Shown here: one piece after another, positions 16,370-24,132 of the stretch
Numbering within the stretch: position 1 is the stretch's first letter
Layout of the letters: each line of letters opens with the position of its first letter
NCBI GenBank assembly: GCA_002841495.1
Contig: PGZV01000015.1
Coordinates: forward strand, 82,833 to 146,832
Origin: Firmicutes bacterium HGW-Firmicutes-2
GTDB lineage: Bacteria; Bacillota; Clostridia; Lachnospirales; Vallitaleaceae
Direction of reading: 5' to 3'
Length of the DNA stretch: 64,000 bases
The notes under the pieces: generated by a model
Seen by the model: only the letters and a program-made list of their open reading frames with translations
What the model was told of the DNA's origin: nothing
The model's database searches: none
Translations under genes and position numbers: made by a program

Positions 16370-17188
16370 CTAGCAATTCATAGCAATGCCCAGAGGTGTT
16401 ACCAAAAATGGATTCTTAGGCTTAATGGTCTTTATACCTGTGACATTTTCAATGACACTTTCAATTCTCTCTAAGCAACTTGTGCCCCCAACAAGATATA
16501 TGGCTTTCACCTCATGGTTCCTAATATGGTCGTTCACGATTGTCGCAATTTTCTCAATAACCGGTGTTACCATTGAAAATATTTCATGTTGCTTACTCAG
16601 GTCAGTTTTAACACGTTCTGCCTCTTCGAATTTGATCTTGTAATGACCCGCTACAACCAATGTCAAATGTGTTCCGCCTGTTGCTTCGTCCGCTACATAG
16701 ACAACGTGTTGATTTACAATGATGGACAAGCCTGTTGTTCCCCCACCGATATCTACAATGACACCATTATCAATGTTCAGCACGGAGTTGGCTGCTGTTG
16801 GCTCATCTAGAATATGAGTCACTTCAAGTCCTGCGCCCTCTACAACATACATATGGGTTTTACTGTCACGTTCACTTGTCCCCGGTGGTACGGCAATTGC
16901 GGCCTTAGTGAGTTTGATTCCGATTTTCTGCTCAATCTTATCTTTTAGTTTCCTAACCACTTGCATGGCACCTACATAGTCGACCACTAAACCGTCTTTT
17001 AACACTTGGGCAAATTCCATCTCACAGGCTACAGGTTTTTTGTCTTGATCTAAAACAACGATAACGATATATGCCGTTCCTAAGTCAACACCTACAAGCA
17101 GTGCATCCCCCTCAAGCATTTTTCTGGGATTATGAATGGTTTCTTCTAATTGAGCAATCAAATGCTCACAGTTTGTCATATCTAACAT
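16370..17188 (-). CDS. eutJ: EutJ, actin/Hsp70-fold chaperone-like protein
   Basis: A 272-aa ATPase-fold protein: DLGTAYIVIVVLDQDKKPVACEM is phosphate-1, VDIGGGTTGLSIIV is phosphate-2, and YLVGGTSCLERIE is the adenosine motif. EutJ resembles DnaK/FtsA without a peptide-binding domain and is thought to assist folding or reactivation of Eut enzymes. Length and motif order are normal. The stop is 2 bp from pduL's side of the operon, indicating tight coupling. Confidence 0.92.
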   Translation of the reverse strand: MLDMTNCEHLIAQLEETIHNPRKMLEGDALLVGVDLGTAYIVIVVLDQDKKPVACEMEFAQVLKDGLVVDYVGAMQVVRKLKDKIEQKIGIKLTKAAIAVPPGTSERDSKTHMYVVEGAGLEVTHILDEPTAANSVLNIDNGVIVDIGGGTTGLSIIVNQHVVYVADEATGGTHLTLVVAGHYKIKFEEAERVKTDLSKQHEIFSMVTPVIEKIATIVNDHIRNHEVKAIYLVGGTSCLERIESVIENVTGIKTIKPKNPFLVTPLGIAMNC

Positions 17189-17190
17189 GC

Positions 17191-17841
17191 TTAAGCCCCT
17201 TCTTCTACAAGTATTTGACCTATAACACCTTCATAAAAACCACAAGCATTGGCTTCGTCAAGATCAATGTGCATATGCAAACTAAATTGATCGTTGACCC
17301 TTACAACAACATCTTCAAATATAACCGGTCGATCACTTAATACTTTAACAGCAACAATCTGCTTGTCTTTCAAACCATATGCCAAAGCATTTTCTGATGT
17401 CATATGCACATGTCTTTTGGCAATGATTGCCCCTTTATCTGCTCTAATCATCTTCTTACCCACAGATAAATATATGGGCGCACTTTTTTCAATCTTACCC
17501 GATTCCCTAACCGGTGCATCGATTCCTAATCCAAATGCATCCGTTCTAGAGATTTCAGCTTGTGTTTCGTTTCTCTCCGGTCCTAGTATGGCAACGTTTT
17601 TGAACAAACCTTTTGGACCTATAAGGGTTACCCTTTCTTTTGAGAGAAATTGCCCTGGCTGAGACAAATCTCTAACCGGCGTAAGTTTATGACCTTCTCC
17701 AAAGAGTTGCTCTACATCTGCCTGTGAAAGATGGACATGTCTTGCAGAGGCTTCTATAGGCACTGTTCGCCAATTTTTCTCTCTTTTACTTATTTCCTCT
17801 ACGACTCTTTTTACGACTTCTTTAATCCTCACTTCATCCAT
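17191..17841 (-). CDS. pduL: Phosphate acyltransferase PduL (EutD functional equivalent)
   Basis: A 216-aa PduL: two similar beta-barrel halves with metal-binding histidines in EASARHVHLSQADVEQLFG (32-50), RHVHMTSENALAYGLKD and LHMHIDLDEANACGF. It converts acetyl-CoA from EutE to acetyl phosphate, recycling CoA within the shell. The N-terminal helix MDEVRIKEVVKRVVEEISKR is an encapsulation peptide. PduL stands in for the Pta-type EutD of enteric operons, as is usual in Firmicutes. Confidence 0.95.
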   Translation of the reverse strand: MDEVRIKEVVKRVVEEISKREKNWRTVPIEASARHVHLSQADVEQLFGEGHKLTPVRDLSQPGQFLSKERVTLIGPKGLFKNVAILGPERNETQAEISRTDAFGLGIDAPVRESGKIEKSAPIYLSVGKKMIRADKGAIIAKRHVHMTSENALAYGLKDKQIVAVKVLSDRPVIFEDVVVRVNDQFSLHMHIDLDEANACGFYEGVIGQILVEEGA

Positions 17842-17853
17842 AGTGACCCTCCG

Positions 17854-18606
17854 TTACTTATAATACCCAGACAAATACCGACACATCATCACGTATACAG
17901 CACTGCTTAATCTGTTCAGGGACTTGGTGATATCCTTTCGATCTAATGGAATTGAGCTCAGTTCAACTTCTCTAACGCCACTTCGGATTGCATTAAGACC
18001 AATCAGTATTTCTCCCATTCTATAATCCGGCAATATATGTGCGACACCTATATGCTTCTTTGGGTTATGTGACATTTGTCTAATTTCATCTTCAAGCAGT
18101 CCAAAAAGACAAATTTCTTCTGTTTCTTCTTTTATAACTTCAGCTCTTAATAGATTTCTAACATATTGAAGGACTTCCTGAAGTTCTTGTATCAGCTTCT
18201 CGGACTTATGCCTATCTGCCATGACTTGGATTTCAAGTATTTTAGATTGAAGGCTGTCCACTTTACCCCTAAATAATATGCTGGGATGATTTTTTAGGAC
18301 CAGTTCATTCCCATACAATTGGGTCATATCTTCAGGCTTCTTCTCAAAAAAACCACCTGTGTCTTTGGCCACATACTTGGGTAGAATCTTTCTATCATCT
18401 TCTTCTATTTTTTCTATTACTTCTTTGTTTTTATTTCCTAAATGAGTATCTGGCTGTGCATCCTTCTCAAATACGAGTTTGACTTTATTCTCGTTCAAAT
18501 ACTCCCTAGCAGAAGGGGTAATGATTGTATCCGGATGAATCACCAGTTCTTTTACTTTATCTTTTTTTAGAATTGCTCTTACTGCTGCTTCTGTCAAAAC
18601 ATGCAT
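17854..18606 (-). CDS. eutT: Cob(I)alamin adenosyltransferase EutT
   Basis: I start it at the ATG of MHVLTEAAVR (18606), with AAAGGA upstream; the longer frame to 18663 would run through a hairpin. The 250-aa product matches EutT: HPDTIITPSAREYLNENKV (24-42), KKPEDMTQLYGNELV, and NRLSSAVYVMMCRYL at the end. The CCxxC metal motif that precedes KKPD in enteric EutT is absent; metal-free EutT enzymes are known from Firmicutes such as Listeria. It supplies adenosylcobalamin for EutBC. Confidence 0.9.
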   Translation of the reverse strand: MHVLTEAAVRAILKKDKVKELVIHPDTIITPSAREYLNENKVKLVFEKDAQPDTHLGNKNKEVIEKIEEDDRKILPKYVAKDTGGFFEKKPEDMTQLYGNELVLKNHPSILFRGKVDSLQSKILEIQVMADRHKSEKLIQELQEVLQYVRNLLRAEVIKEETEEICLFGLLEDEIRQMSHNPKKHIGVAHILPDYRMGEILIGLNAIRSGVREVELSSIPLDRKDITKSLNRLSSAVYVMMCRYLSGYYK

Positions 18607-18629
18607 CCTTATCACATCCTTTGTTATTA

Positions 18630-18655
18630 TTGCCTCGCCTTTAAAGACGAGGCAA
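18630..18655 (-). promoter_or_regulatory. Intercistronic hairpin between eutM and eutT
   Basis: TTGCCTCG pairs perfectly with CGAGGCAA around a 10-nt loop that is itself partly palindromic (CTTTAAAG). It is not followed by a T-run on the minus strand, so it is unlikely to be a terminator. It could protect the 3' end of the abundant eutM message after processing. Confidence 0.5.
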
Positions 18656-18669
18656 ATAAACATTCATTC

Positions 18670-18954
18670 TTAACCTTCGAACTTAGGTAATATTAATTCT
18701 ACGTCACTATGTGGTCTTGGAATAACATGTACTGAAACCAATTCTCCAATACGATCTGCTGCTGCTGCACCCGCATCTGTAGCCGCCTTAACCGCACCTA
18801 CATCACCTCGAACCATAACTGTAACAAGACCGCCACCAACGAGTACTTTTCCTATAAGAGTAACATTTGCTGCTTTCACCATTGCATCTGCTGCTTCTAT
18901 AGCCCCTACCAAACCTTTTGTTTCAATCATTCCCAATGCATTTGCATTTGCCAT
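18670..18954 (-). CDS. eutM: BMC hexameric shell protein EutM (copy 1)
   Basis: A 94-aa single BMC domain with the sequence landmarks of EutM ([53 protein letters not shown]). It differs from the second EutM (12812-13093) at residues 2-6, in the [13 protein letters not shown] strand and at the C-terminus. It has a strong site (TAGGAGGATAAGAAT) before the ATG and a hairpin downstream, in keeping with high expression as the main facet protein. Confidence 0.96.
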   Translation of the reverse strand: MANANALGMIETKGLVGAIEAADAMVKAANVTLIGKVLVGGGLVTVMVRGDVGAVKAATDAGAAAADRIGELVSVHVIPRPHSDVELILPKFEG

Positions 18955-19018
18955 ATTCTTATCCTCCTAAATTTTGTTTTATTAGTTTAAAGTTATATGT
19001 GTTGGTTTACTTTAAAAA

Positions 19019-20488
19019 CTACTTATAATTCTGTAGCTCTTTTAACACCATTTTTGTGATTGCTTCTACATTCAGTTCAAAATGTGAAGATGTACCCAAA
19101 ATCGAATCATCTTCATATTCATGTTGAAGGTCTTCTACTTCCTTCGTTCCATAAGCCACCCTTCTTATGTTGATTAAATTAAGAGGACTTACATTGTCTG
19201 AAGTCGAGCTTCCTCCAACTGCGCCACACCCGAGTGTCATCGATGGTGCCATGTTTGTTGTTGCGCCTATGGCACCTTGAGCAGAAGGGGTGTTCACGAG
19301 GAGTCTTGATACAGGTTTTTTCATTGCAAATTCTCGAATGACTTTTTCATCTTTTGAATGAATCACCAGTGAATGGCCAAGTCCATAATACTCTAGCAAT
19401 GCCATACACTTTTCACACGCTTTTTCCCAGTTCTCTTCCGCATAAAAGGCCAAAATTGGTGCTAATTTTTCTCTGGAAAAAGGATACTGTATACCCACAT
19501 GGGTTTGCTCTGCAATGAGCACTCTGGTACCACTCGGTACATTAATGCCTGCCATATTCGCAATCTCAATTGCCGACTTGCCTACAATCTTAGCGTTGAG
19601 CTGACCGCATACATTTTGAATGGTTTTAGCGACTTTGTCTAAGTCTTCTCCCGCCAAAAAATAAGCGCCGGCTTTTTTCAATTCCGTAATGACTTGGTCC
19701 TTAATACACGTCTCTGTGACCACCGCCTGCTCAGAAGCACATATGGTGCCATTATCGAAGGTCTTACTGTCCATGATTCTTTTTACAGACAAGGCAATGT
19801 CTGCACTTCTTTCAATGAAGGCAGGTACATTCCCCGGTCCAACGCCAAGGGCAGGCGTGCCAGAACTGTAAGCCGCTTTAACCATGGCAGAACCACCTGT
19901 TGCTAATATTAGGGACACATCTCTGTGCTTCATTAATGCATCCGTGCCTTCTAGAGTAGGAATGGCCATACAACCTATGATGCCTTTAGGTGCACCGGCT
20001 TCTACTGCTTTCTCTTCCATAATCTTTACCGTTTCTCTAATGCAGTTTTGCGCATTTGGATGTGGACTGAATATTATGGCATTGCCTGATTTTATGGCTA
20101 TGAGAGCTTTGTAGATTGCTGTTGAGGTAGGGTTTGTAGAAGGTACCAATCCTGCAATCACCCCTACCGGTGTGGCAATCTCCAGCAGTTTGTTATTTTC
20201 GTCTTCCTTGATAATCCCTATTGTCTTCATATCTTTGATGTAATCATATACGGATTTACTGGCAAACTTGTTTTTTATGATTTTGTGTTCATAAACGCCA
20301 AAGCCAGTTTCACTTACCGCCATTTTGGCCAATCGTTCCGATTCTTTATAAGCAACTTCATACATAGCTTTTACAATAGCATCGATTTCTTCTTGACTCT
20401 TTAATTTAAGCAAGTGCTGTGCTTCTTTTGCTTTTTGTATGAGATCTCTTACGTCTTGAATCGAGCTTAAATCTTTGTCCTTAATCAT
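19019..20488 (-). CDS. eutE: CoA-acylating acetaldehyde dehydrogenase EutE
   Basis: A 489-aa aldehyde dehydrogenase-fold enzyme. The NAD-binding region has VPSTNPTSTAIYKALIAIKSGNA (about 116-138), and the catalytic cysteine lies in DNGTICASEQAVV (about 260-272). It oxidises acetaldehyde to acetyl-CoA with NAD+. The N-terminal 20 residues (KDLSSIQDVRDLIQKAKEAQ) are helical and could target it to the lumen. The gene starts 3 bp after the EutK-like gene with GGGGGTG upstream. Confidence 0.95.
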   Translation of the reverse strand: MIKDKDLSSIQDVRDLIQKAKEAQHLLKLKSQEEIDAIVKAMYEVAYKESERLAKMAVSETGFGVYEHKIIKNKFASKSVYDYIKDMKTIGIIKEDENNKLLEIATPVGVIAGLVPSTNPTSTAIYKALIAIKSGNAIIFSPHPNAQNCIRETVKIMEEKAVEAGAPKGIIGCMAIPTLEGTDALMKHRDVSLILATGGSAMVKAAYSSGTPALGVGPGNVPAFIERSADIALSVKRIMDSKTFDNGTICASEQAVVTETCIKDQVITELKKAGAYFLAGEDLDKVAKTIQNVCGQLNAKIVGKSAIEIANMAGINVPSGTRVLIAEQTHVGIQYPFSREKLAPILAFYAEENWEKACEKCMALLEYYGLGHSLVIHSKDEKVIREFAMKKPVSRLLVNTPSAQGAIGATTNMAPSMTLGCGAVGGSSTSDNVSPLNLINIRRVAYGTKEVEDLQHEYEDDSILGTSSHFELNVEAITKMVLKELQNYK

Positions 20489-20491
20489 GTC

Positions 20492-21151
20492 CTATTCCAC
20501 CCCCTTGTAAAACTTCAAGATGGCTTCAATGAGTTCATCTTTTCTGGAATACTTGATTTGACTTCTTTCAATAGAGAATGCACCTTCAAATTGATGATCA
20601 ATTTTTCTGGCAAGGGCTCTTAGATCAACTGTTTTTAGAGCCTTTAATGCTTCACTACTTTTAGGTGATAGGTCCAATTCTAAGACGAGATTATCTTTTG
20701 CCATTTTTACTTTTGGGGCATCGACTTCTTCTTGTACCTTTTCTTGTACCTTTTCTTGTACCTTTTCTTGTACCTTTTCTTGTACCTTTTCTTGTTCTTT
20801 TTCTTGCTGATCCTTTACCGCTTCTTGATATTTGGCTTCAAGAGGCTGTTGACTGTCTTGCTGTTGAACTTCTTGAATCAGCGTTGGTAATATTTTTTCT
20901 ACATCATCACTGGGTCTTGGAATTACATGGGTGGATAACAGGTGACCTATTTTTTGCACGGCTGCTGCCGCCGCATCTATGGATGCCTTTACAGCGCCAA
21001 CATCACCTCTAATATGTATGGTAACCAATCCGCCCTTTACAAACTCACAGCCTAATAAGGTTACATTGGCTGCCTTCAAACATACATCAGCAGCTTCAAT
21101 TGCACCTACATATCCATATGTTTCTATCATTCCCAGGGCTATATTTTTCAT
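20492..21151 (-). CDS. EutK-like shell protein: BMC domain, repeat linker, C-terminal domain
   Basis: I choose the ATG at 21151 (MKNIALGMIETYGYVG) over a GTG four codons upstream, because GTGGTGA sits at the right distance. Residues 1-95 form a BMC domain of EutM type ([48 protein letters not shown]). Residues about 95-165 are a highly charged linker with a VQEK repeat at about 116-143. Residues about 165-219 (SSEALKALKTVDLRALARK, YSRKDELIEAILKFYKG) are a small helical domain. This domain plan matches EutK/PduK-class shell proteins, whose tails face the lumen or bind partners. The repeat linker is unusual. Confidence 0.85.
   Translation of the reverse strand: MKNIALGMIETYGYVGAIEAADVCLKAANVTLLGCEFVKGGLVTIHIRGDVGAVKASIDAAAAAVQKIGHLLSTHVIPRPSDDVEKILPTLIQEVQQQDSQQPLEAKYQEAVKDQQEKEQEKVQEKVQEKVQEKVQEKVQEEVDAPKVKMAKDNLVLELDLSPKSSEALKALKTVDLRALARKIDHQFEGAFSIERSQIKYSRKDELIEAILKFYKGVE
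20732..20803 (-). repeat. 12-bp coding minisatellite in EutK-like linker
   Basis: The unit TTGTACCTTTTC occurs five times without a break (20732-20791) and a sixth time degenerate (TTGTTCTTTTTC, 20792-20803). On the coding strand each unit gives Glu-Lys-Val-Gln, in frame, so length change by whole units would not break the protein. Confidence 0.95.
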
Positions 21152-21172
21152 ATTTTTCACCACATTTTCTTA

Positions 21173-21826
21173 TTAGTATTTGGTTGGATCATCTGCAACA
21201 AAGTTCACAGCCGCTGCAAAAGCATCACAAGCGGATTTACATGCGGATTGACTACCTGTTAACAGGCCACCACCAAAGTTTGTCTCAGATGGCGGTCCAT
21301 AAAACTGTACCATCTTAACATCAGCAGCTTTTAGTGCTGCGTCCAGTGCATATACAGCTTCTATTGGTGGCGCAATCAAATACGCAAGTGCTTCGCCTTC
21401 CTCTAAGCCGCACATCTTGGACAAATAAGTTCCAGTCCTAGAAATACAGTGGGCGTAATAAGGAATGGAGTCATCATCATTGGCACTATAGAAGCAAGCA
21501 TCGTTTGCGATAAAGTCAACAACCACATCCAAGCCACTTCTCACTTCTGCCGGATTTGCCCCTGCTAGAATACCGATAAACTCACCGGCAAGTTTTGTAG
21601 AAGCATTGCCTGCGCCTGCGTAAAATGATTTTGCATATACCACTTCAACTTCAGCTTTTTTTGTCGCTTCATCCAGTGCGGTATAAGAAACATCATCACA
21701 ATCGGATGTAACCATACCTATACACCTTTGTTCCGGTTTTAATTCTAATGCTTTAGCCAAATCCGGATCCACATTGGGAATCAATTTAACACTCAGTACA
21801 CTTGCACGAATTGCATCATTTTTCAT
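21173..21826 (-). CDS. eutL: Tandem-BMC trimeric shell protein EutL
   Basis: A 217-aa protein with two circularly permuted BMC domains. Characteristic segments are VKLIPNVDPDLAKALEL (14-30), GMVTSDCDDVSYTALDEA, SFYAGAGNASTKLAGEFIG and QFYGPPSETNFGGGLLTG. EutL forms a trimer with a large gated central pore thought to pass cofactors and bind ethanolamine at an allosteric site. Full length, 20 bp after eutC. Confidence 0.96.
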   Translation of the reverse strand: MKNDAIRASVLSVKLIPNVDPDLAKALELKPEQRCIGMVTSDCDDVSYTALDEATKKAEVEVVYAKSFYAGAGNASTKLAGEFIGILAGANPAEVRSGLDVVVDFIANDACFYSANDDDSIPYYAHCISRTGTYLSKMCGLEEGEALAYLIAPPIEAVYALDAALKAADVKMVQFYGPPSETNFGGGLLTGSQSACKSACDAFAAAVNFVADDPTKY

Positions 21827-21846
21827 ATTCTTGTCCCTCCTTATTT

Positions 21847-22734
21847 TTACAATTGTAATTCCAGACCACTTTTCTTTTGATCCAGCATTTCTTTTAATAT
21901 GTGCGCAATATGAGCACCTGCTTCTACTGCTGCAGTTCCGCCTTGATGGATATTAGAAACCACCGTTCTTCTTGCCTCGGGCATACCTACGGTTCCTTTA
22001 TAAGCTATATAGGCACTCATACTTTCCCCTGTAGCCAGTCCCGGTCTCTCGCCTACGAGTAGACATGTAATGTCAGCGCCTGTCACTTCAGATACAACAT
22101 CCATAGATGGAACGCGACCATATTTGATAAAGAACGGTGTTCCGGCTTTGATGCCATAACCTTCAAGACCTTGGAATATAACCGGTAGTATGTCCCTGAT
22201 ATTGGCTTCTACTGCTGTTGAACTTAACCCATCTGCTACAATGACTTGAACCTGTGGGTTCATTTTACATTTTTCTTTCATGATCGCAACTTCTTCATCG
22301 TCAAATTTTCTACCTAGGTCCGGTCTGGTTAAATACTCATCTTTGTCCTTACATTTGGTTTTTACTGTGAAAAGATTCATTTCTGCAATAATCTCTTCGG
22401 ATACATCTGTAAAAACAGCGTCCATAGCGACAGCGTGATCCGCTCTAAATCTAAGTAAAGTTTCGGTCTTATACCTTGGGCCTGCTCGCCACACACCAAC
22501 CCTAGCAGAGGTTTTTGCTTTCATTTGCAAATAGTCTTCTCTGTTTTCAGGATTCGGAACCAACAATTGTTTTCTCATATCCACCATGGTAATATCTGAC
22601 AATTCATTGTCATCTATATGGTCGACGTCGCTTTGACTTTTTCCGGTGTCTTTCTTTGATTCTGCAAAATCCTTGTTATTCATCTCTGATAAAACTTGCT
22701 CTACAATTACTTTTAATTCTTTCTCAGATATCAT
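21847..22734 (-). CDS. eutC: Ethanolamine ammonia-lyase small subunit EutC
   Basis: A 295-aa protein. After an N-terminal amphipathic helix ([20 protein letters not shown], encapsulation-peptide-like) and a polar linker to about residue 50, the conserved core begins with [34 protein letters not shown]. It continues with [34 protein letters not shown] and [20 protein letters not shown]. It forms the cobalamin-binding interface with EutB. It is immediately downstream of the second, unusual EutB. Confidence 0.96.
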   Translation of the reverse strand: MISEKELKVIVEQVLSEMNNKDFAESKKDTGKSQSDVDHIDDNELSDITMVDMRKQLLVPNPENREDYLQMKAKTSARVGVWRAGPRYKTETLLRFRADHAVAMDAVFTDVSEEIIAEMNLFTVKTKCKDKDEYLTRPDLGRKFDDEEVAIMKEKCKMNPQVQVIVADGLSSTAVEANIRDILPVIFQGLEGYGIKAGTPFFIKYGRVPSMDVVSEVTGADITCLLVGERPGLATGESMSAYIAYKGTVGMPEARRTVVSNIHQGGTAAVEAGAHIAHILKEMLDQKKSGLELQL

Positions 22735-22744
22735 TTAATTCACC

Positions 22745-24115
22745 TCACCTTTTTAAGAATATTGATGGATCTCCACCTTTTGCTGTTAACTTGCCACTTT
22801 CATCCATGATGCCCATATCCATAAGCCATTTGAAAAACTCTTTGGTCGGTTTCCTATTTAGCAACTCACGTAAGGTTGCATCATCGTGAAAACTGGTGTC
22901 CTGGTAGCTTAGCATAATGTCGTCTCCCACCGGTACGCCCATATAATAATTGGAACCGGCCATAGCAAGTAACATGGTCGCTATTTCTTGGTCATTTTGA
23001 TCCATTTTAGTATGGTTGGTATAACATGGCGCCATGCCCATAGGTAAGCCCATGAGTTTTCCCATAAAATGATCTTCAAGATTTGCCCGAATCATTTGTC
23101 TACCATCATATAATGTTTCAGGACCAATGAAGCCGGATACATTGTTGACCATAAACGGATTGTATCTTTTTGCAAATCCATAACTTCTCGCTTCAAGTGT
23201 CATCTCGTCTACACCATGATCCGTATCCAGTGACATCTCTGAACCTTGTCCGGTTTCAAAATACATTAGATTCGGTCCCGGTGCTATGCCTTGCTTCTTA
23301 ATCAGTTCGAATGCTTCATCAATTAACATGGCATCAATTCCAAAAGCCTTATTTGCATCCTCAGTTCCGGCGACACTTTGAAAAAAGATCGATACGGGCG
23401 CCCCTTGTCTGACGGCTTCCATCTGAGTGGATATATGAGACAGCACACAGGTTTGGGTTGGCACCTCCCACTTCATCATAAAATCATAGATACAGTTCAT
23501 GATGTTTTTGGTATTACCTACTGTATCTTCAACCGGATTGACACCAATAACCGCATCTCCTGAACCATAAGACAAGCCTTCCATTATAGTTGCAATAATC
23601 CCATCAGGATCATCCGTTGGATGATTGGGTTGGAGCCTAAATGAAAGGGTTCCCGGCAATCCGACAGTGGTATTGGCTTTGCCCCATATGTTGATTTTAC
23701 TGGCCCCATAGACCAAATCCATATTCGACATAAGCTTTGCAGCACCGGCTACCATTTCGGCTGTAAGGCCTCTTCCGATGCGTTTGATGTCCTCATTGGT
23801 CGTAGAATGCAAAAGTACATATTCTCTTAAATAACCAACTGTCCAGTTTTTGATTTCATTATAAATGCTTTCATTCACCAGACCATCAATGACCCTCGTC
23901 ACTTCATCTTCTTCCATGGGGATCACCGGATTGTTCCTTAAGTCTTCTAGTGTTAGTTCACTTAGAACTCTTTTTGCAGCCACCCTTTCTTGGTTTGTTT
24001 CAGCGGCAATCTTTAAGTATATATCTCCGGATTTTTCTTCATTGGCCTTTGCCAACACTTCTTTTACAGACGTAAACGCATACGAAACACCAAACAGTTT
24101 CGTCTTAAGCTTCAT
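22745..24115 (-). CDS. eutB: EutB paralogue 2: ammonia-lyase large subunit lacking Asp362
   Basis: A 456-aa TIM-barrel subunit that aligns end to end with EutB and keeps Arg160, Gln162, Asn193, Glu287, Phe329, Met392 and Leu402 at the same numbers as the E. coli enzyme. Residue 362, Asp in E. coli EutB and in the neighbouring EutB1, is Ala (GMAPCYTNH; codon 23030-23032). Asp362 is known as a ligand of the substrate amino end. Nearby changes are VNTV to VNNV (324-326) and RAGLEDHF to RANLEDHF. The frame is intact and the gene has a normal site, so this is a maintained, diverged copy. It may take another amino alcohol, have reduced activity, or act in mixed complexes. Confidence 0.93.
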   Translation of the reverse strand: MKLKTKLFGVSYAFTSVKEVLAKANEEKSGDIYLKIAAETNQERVAAKRVLSELTLEDLRNNPVIPMEEDEVTRVIDGLVNESIYNEIKNWTVGYLREYVLLHSTTNEDIKRIGRGLTAEMVAGAAKLMSNMDLVYGASKINIWGKANTTVGLPGTLSFRLQPNHPTDDPDGIIATIMEGLSYGSGDAVIGVNPVEDTVGNTKNIMNCIYDFMMKWEVPTQTCVLSHISTQMEAVRQGAPVSIFFQSVAGTEDANKAFGIDAMLIDEAFELIKKQGIAPGPNLMYFETGQGSEMSLDTDHGVDEMTLEARSYGFAKRYNPFMVNNVSGFIGPETLYDGRQMIRANLEDHFMGKLMGLPMGMAPCYTNHTKMDQNDQEIATMLLAMAGSNYYMGVPVGDDIMLSYQDTSFHDDATLRELLNRKPTKEFFKWLMDMGIMDESGKLTAKGGDPSIFLKR

Positions 24116-24132
24116 AAAGATTCCCCCTTGTT

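Noticed and set aside
18630..18655. Intrinsic terminator after eutM
   Set aside because: The hairpin is good but is followed by ATAATAAC, not a T-run, so processing or stabilisation is more likely.
20732..20803. CRISPR-like array
   Set aside because: The 12-bp units are contiguous with no spacers and encode an EKVQ repeat in frame.
22745..24115. EutB2 as a sequencing or assembly duplicate of EutB1
   Set aside because: The copies differ across their whole length in protein and DNA while keeping full open frames, so they are genuine paralogues.
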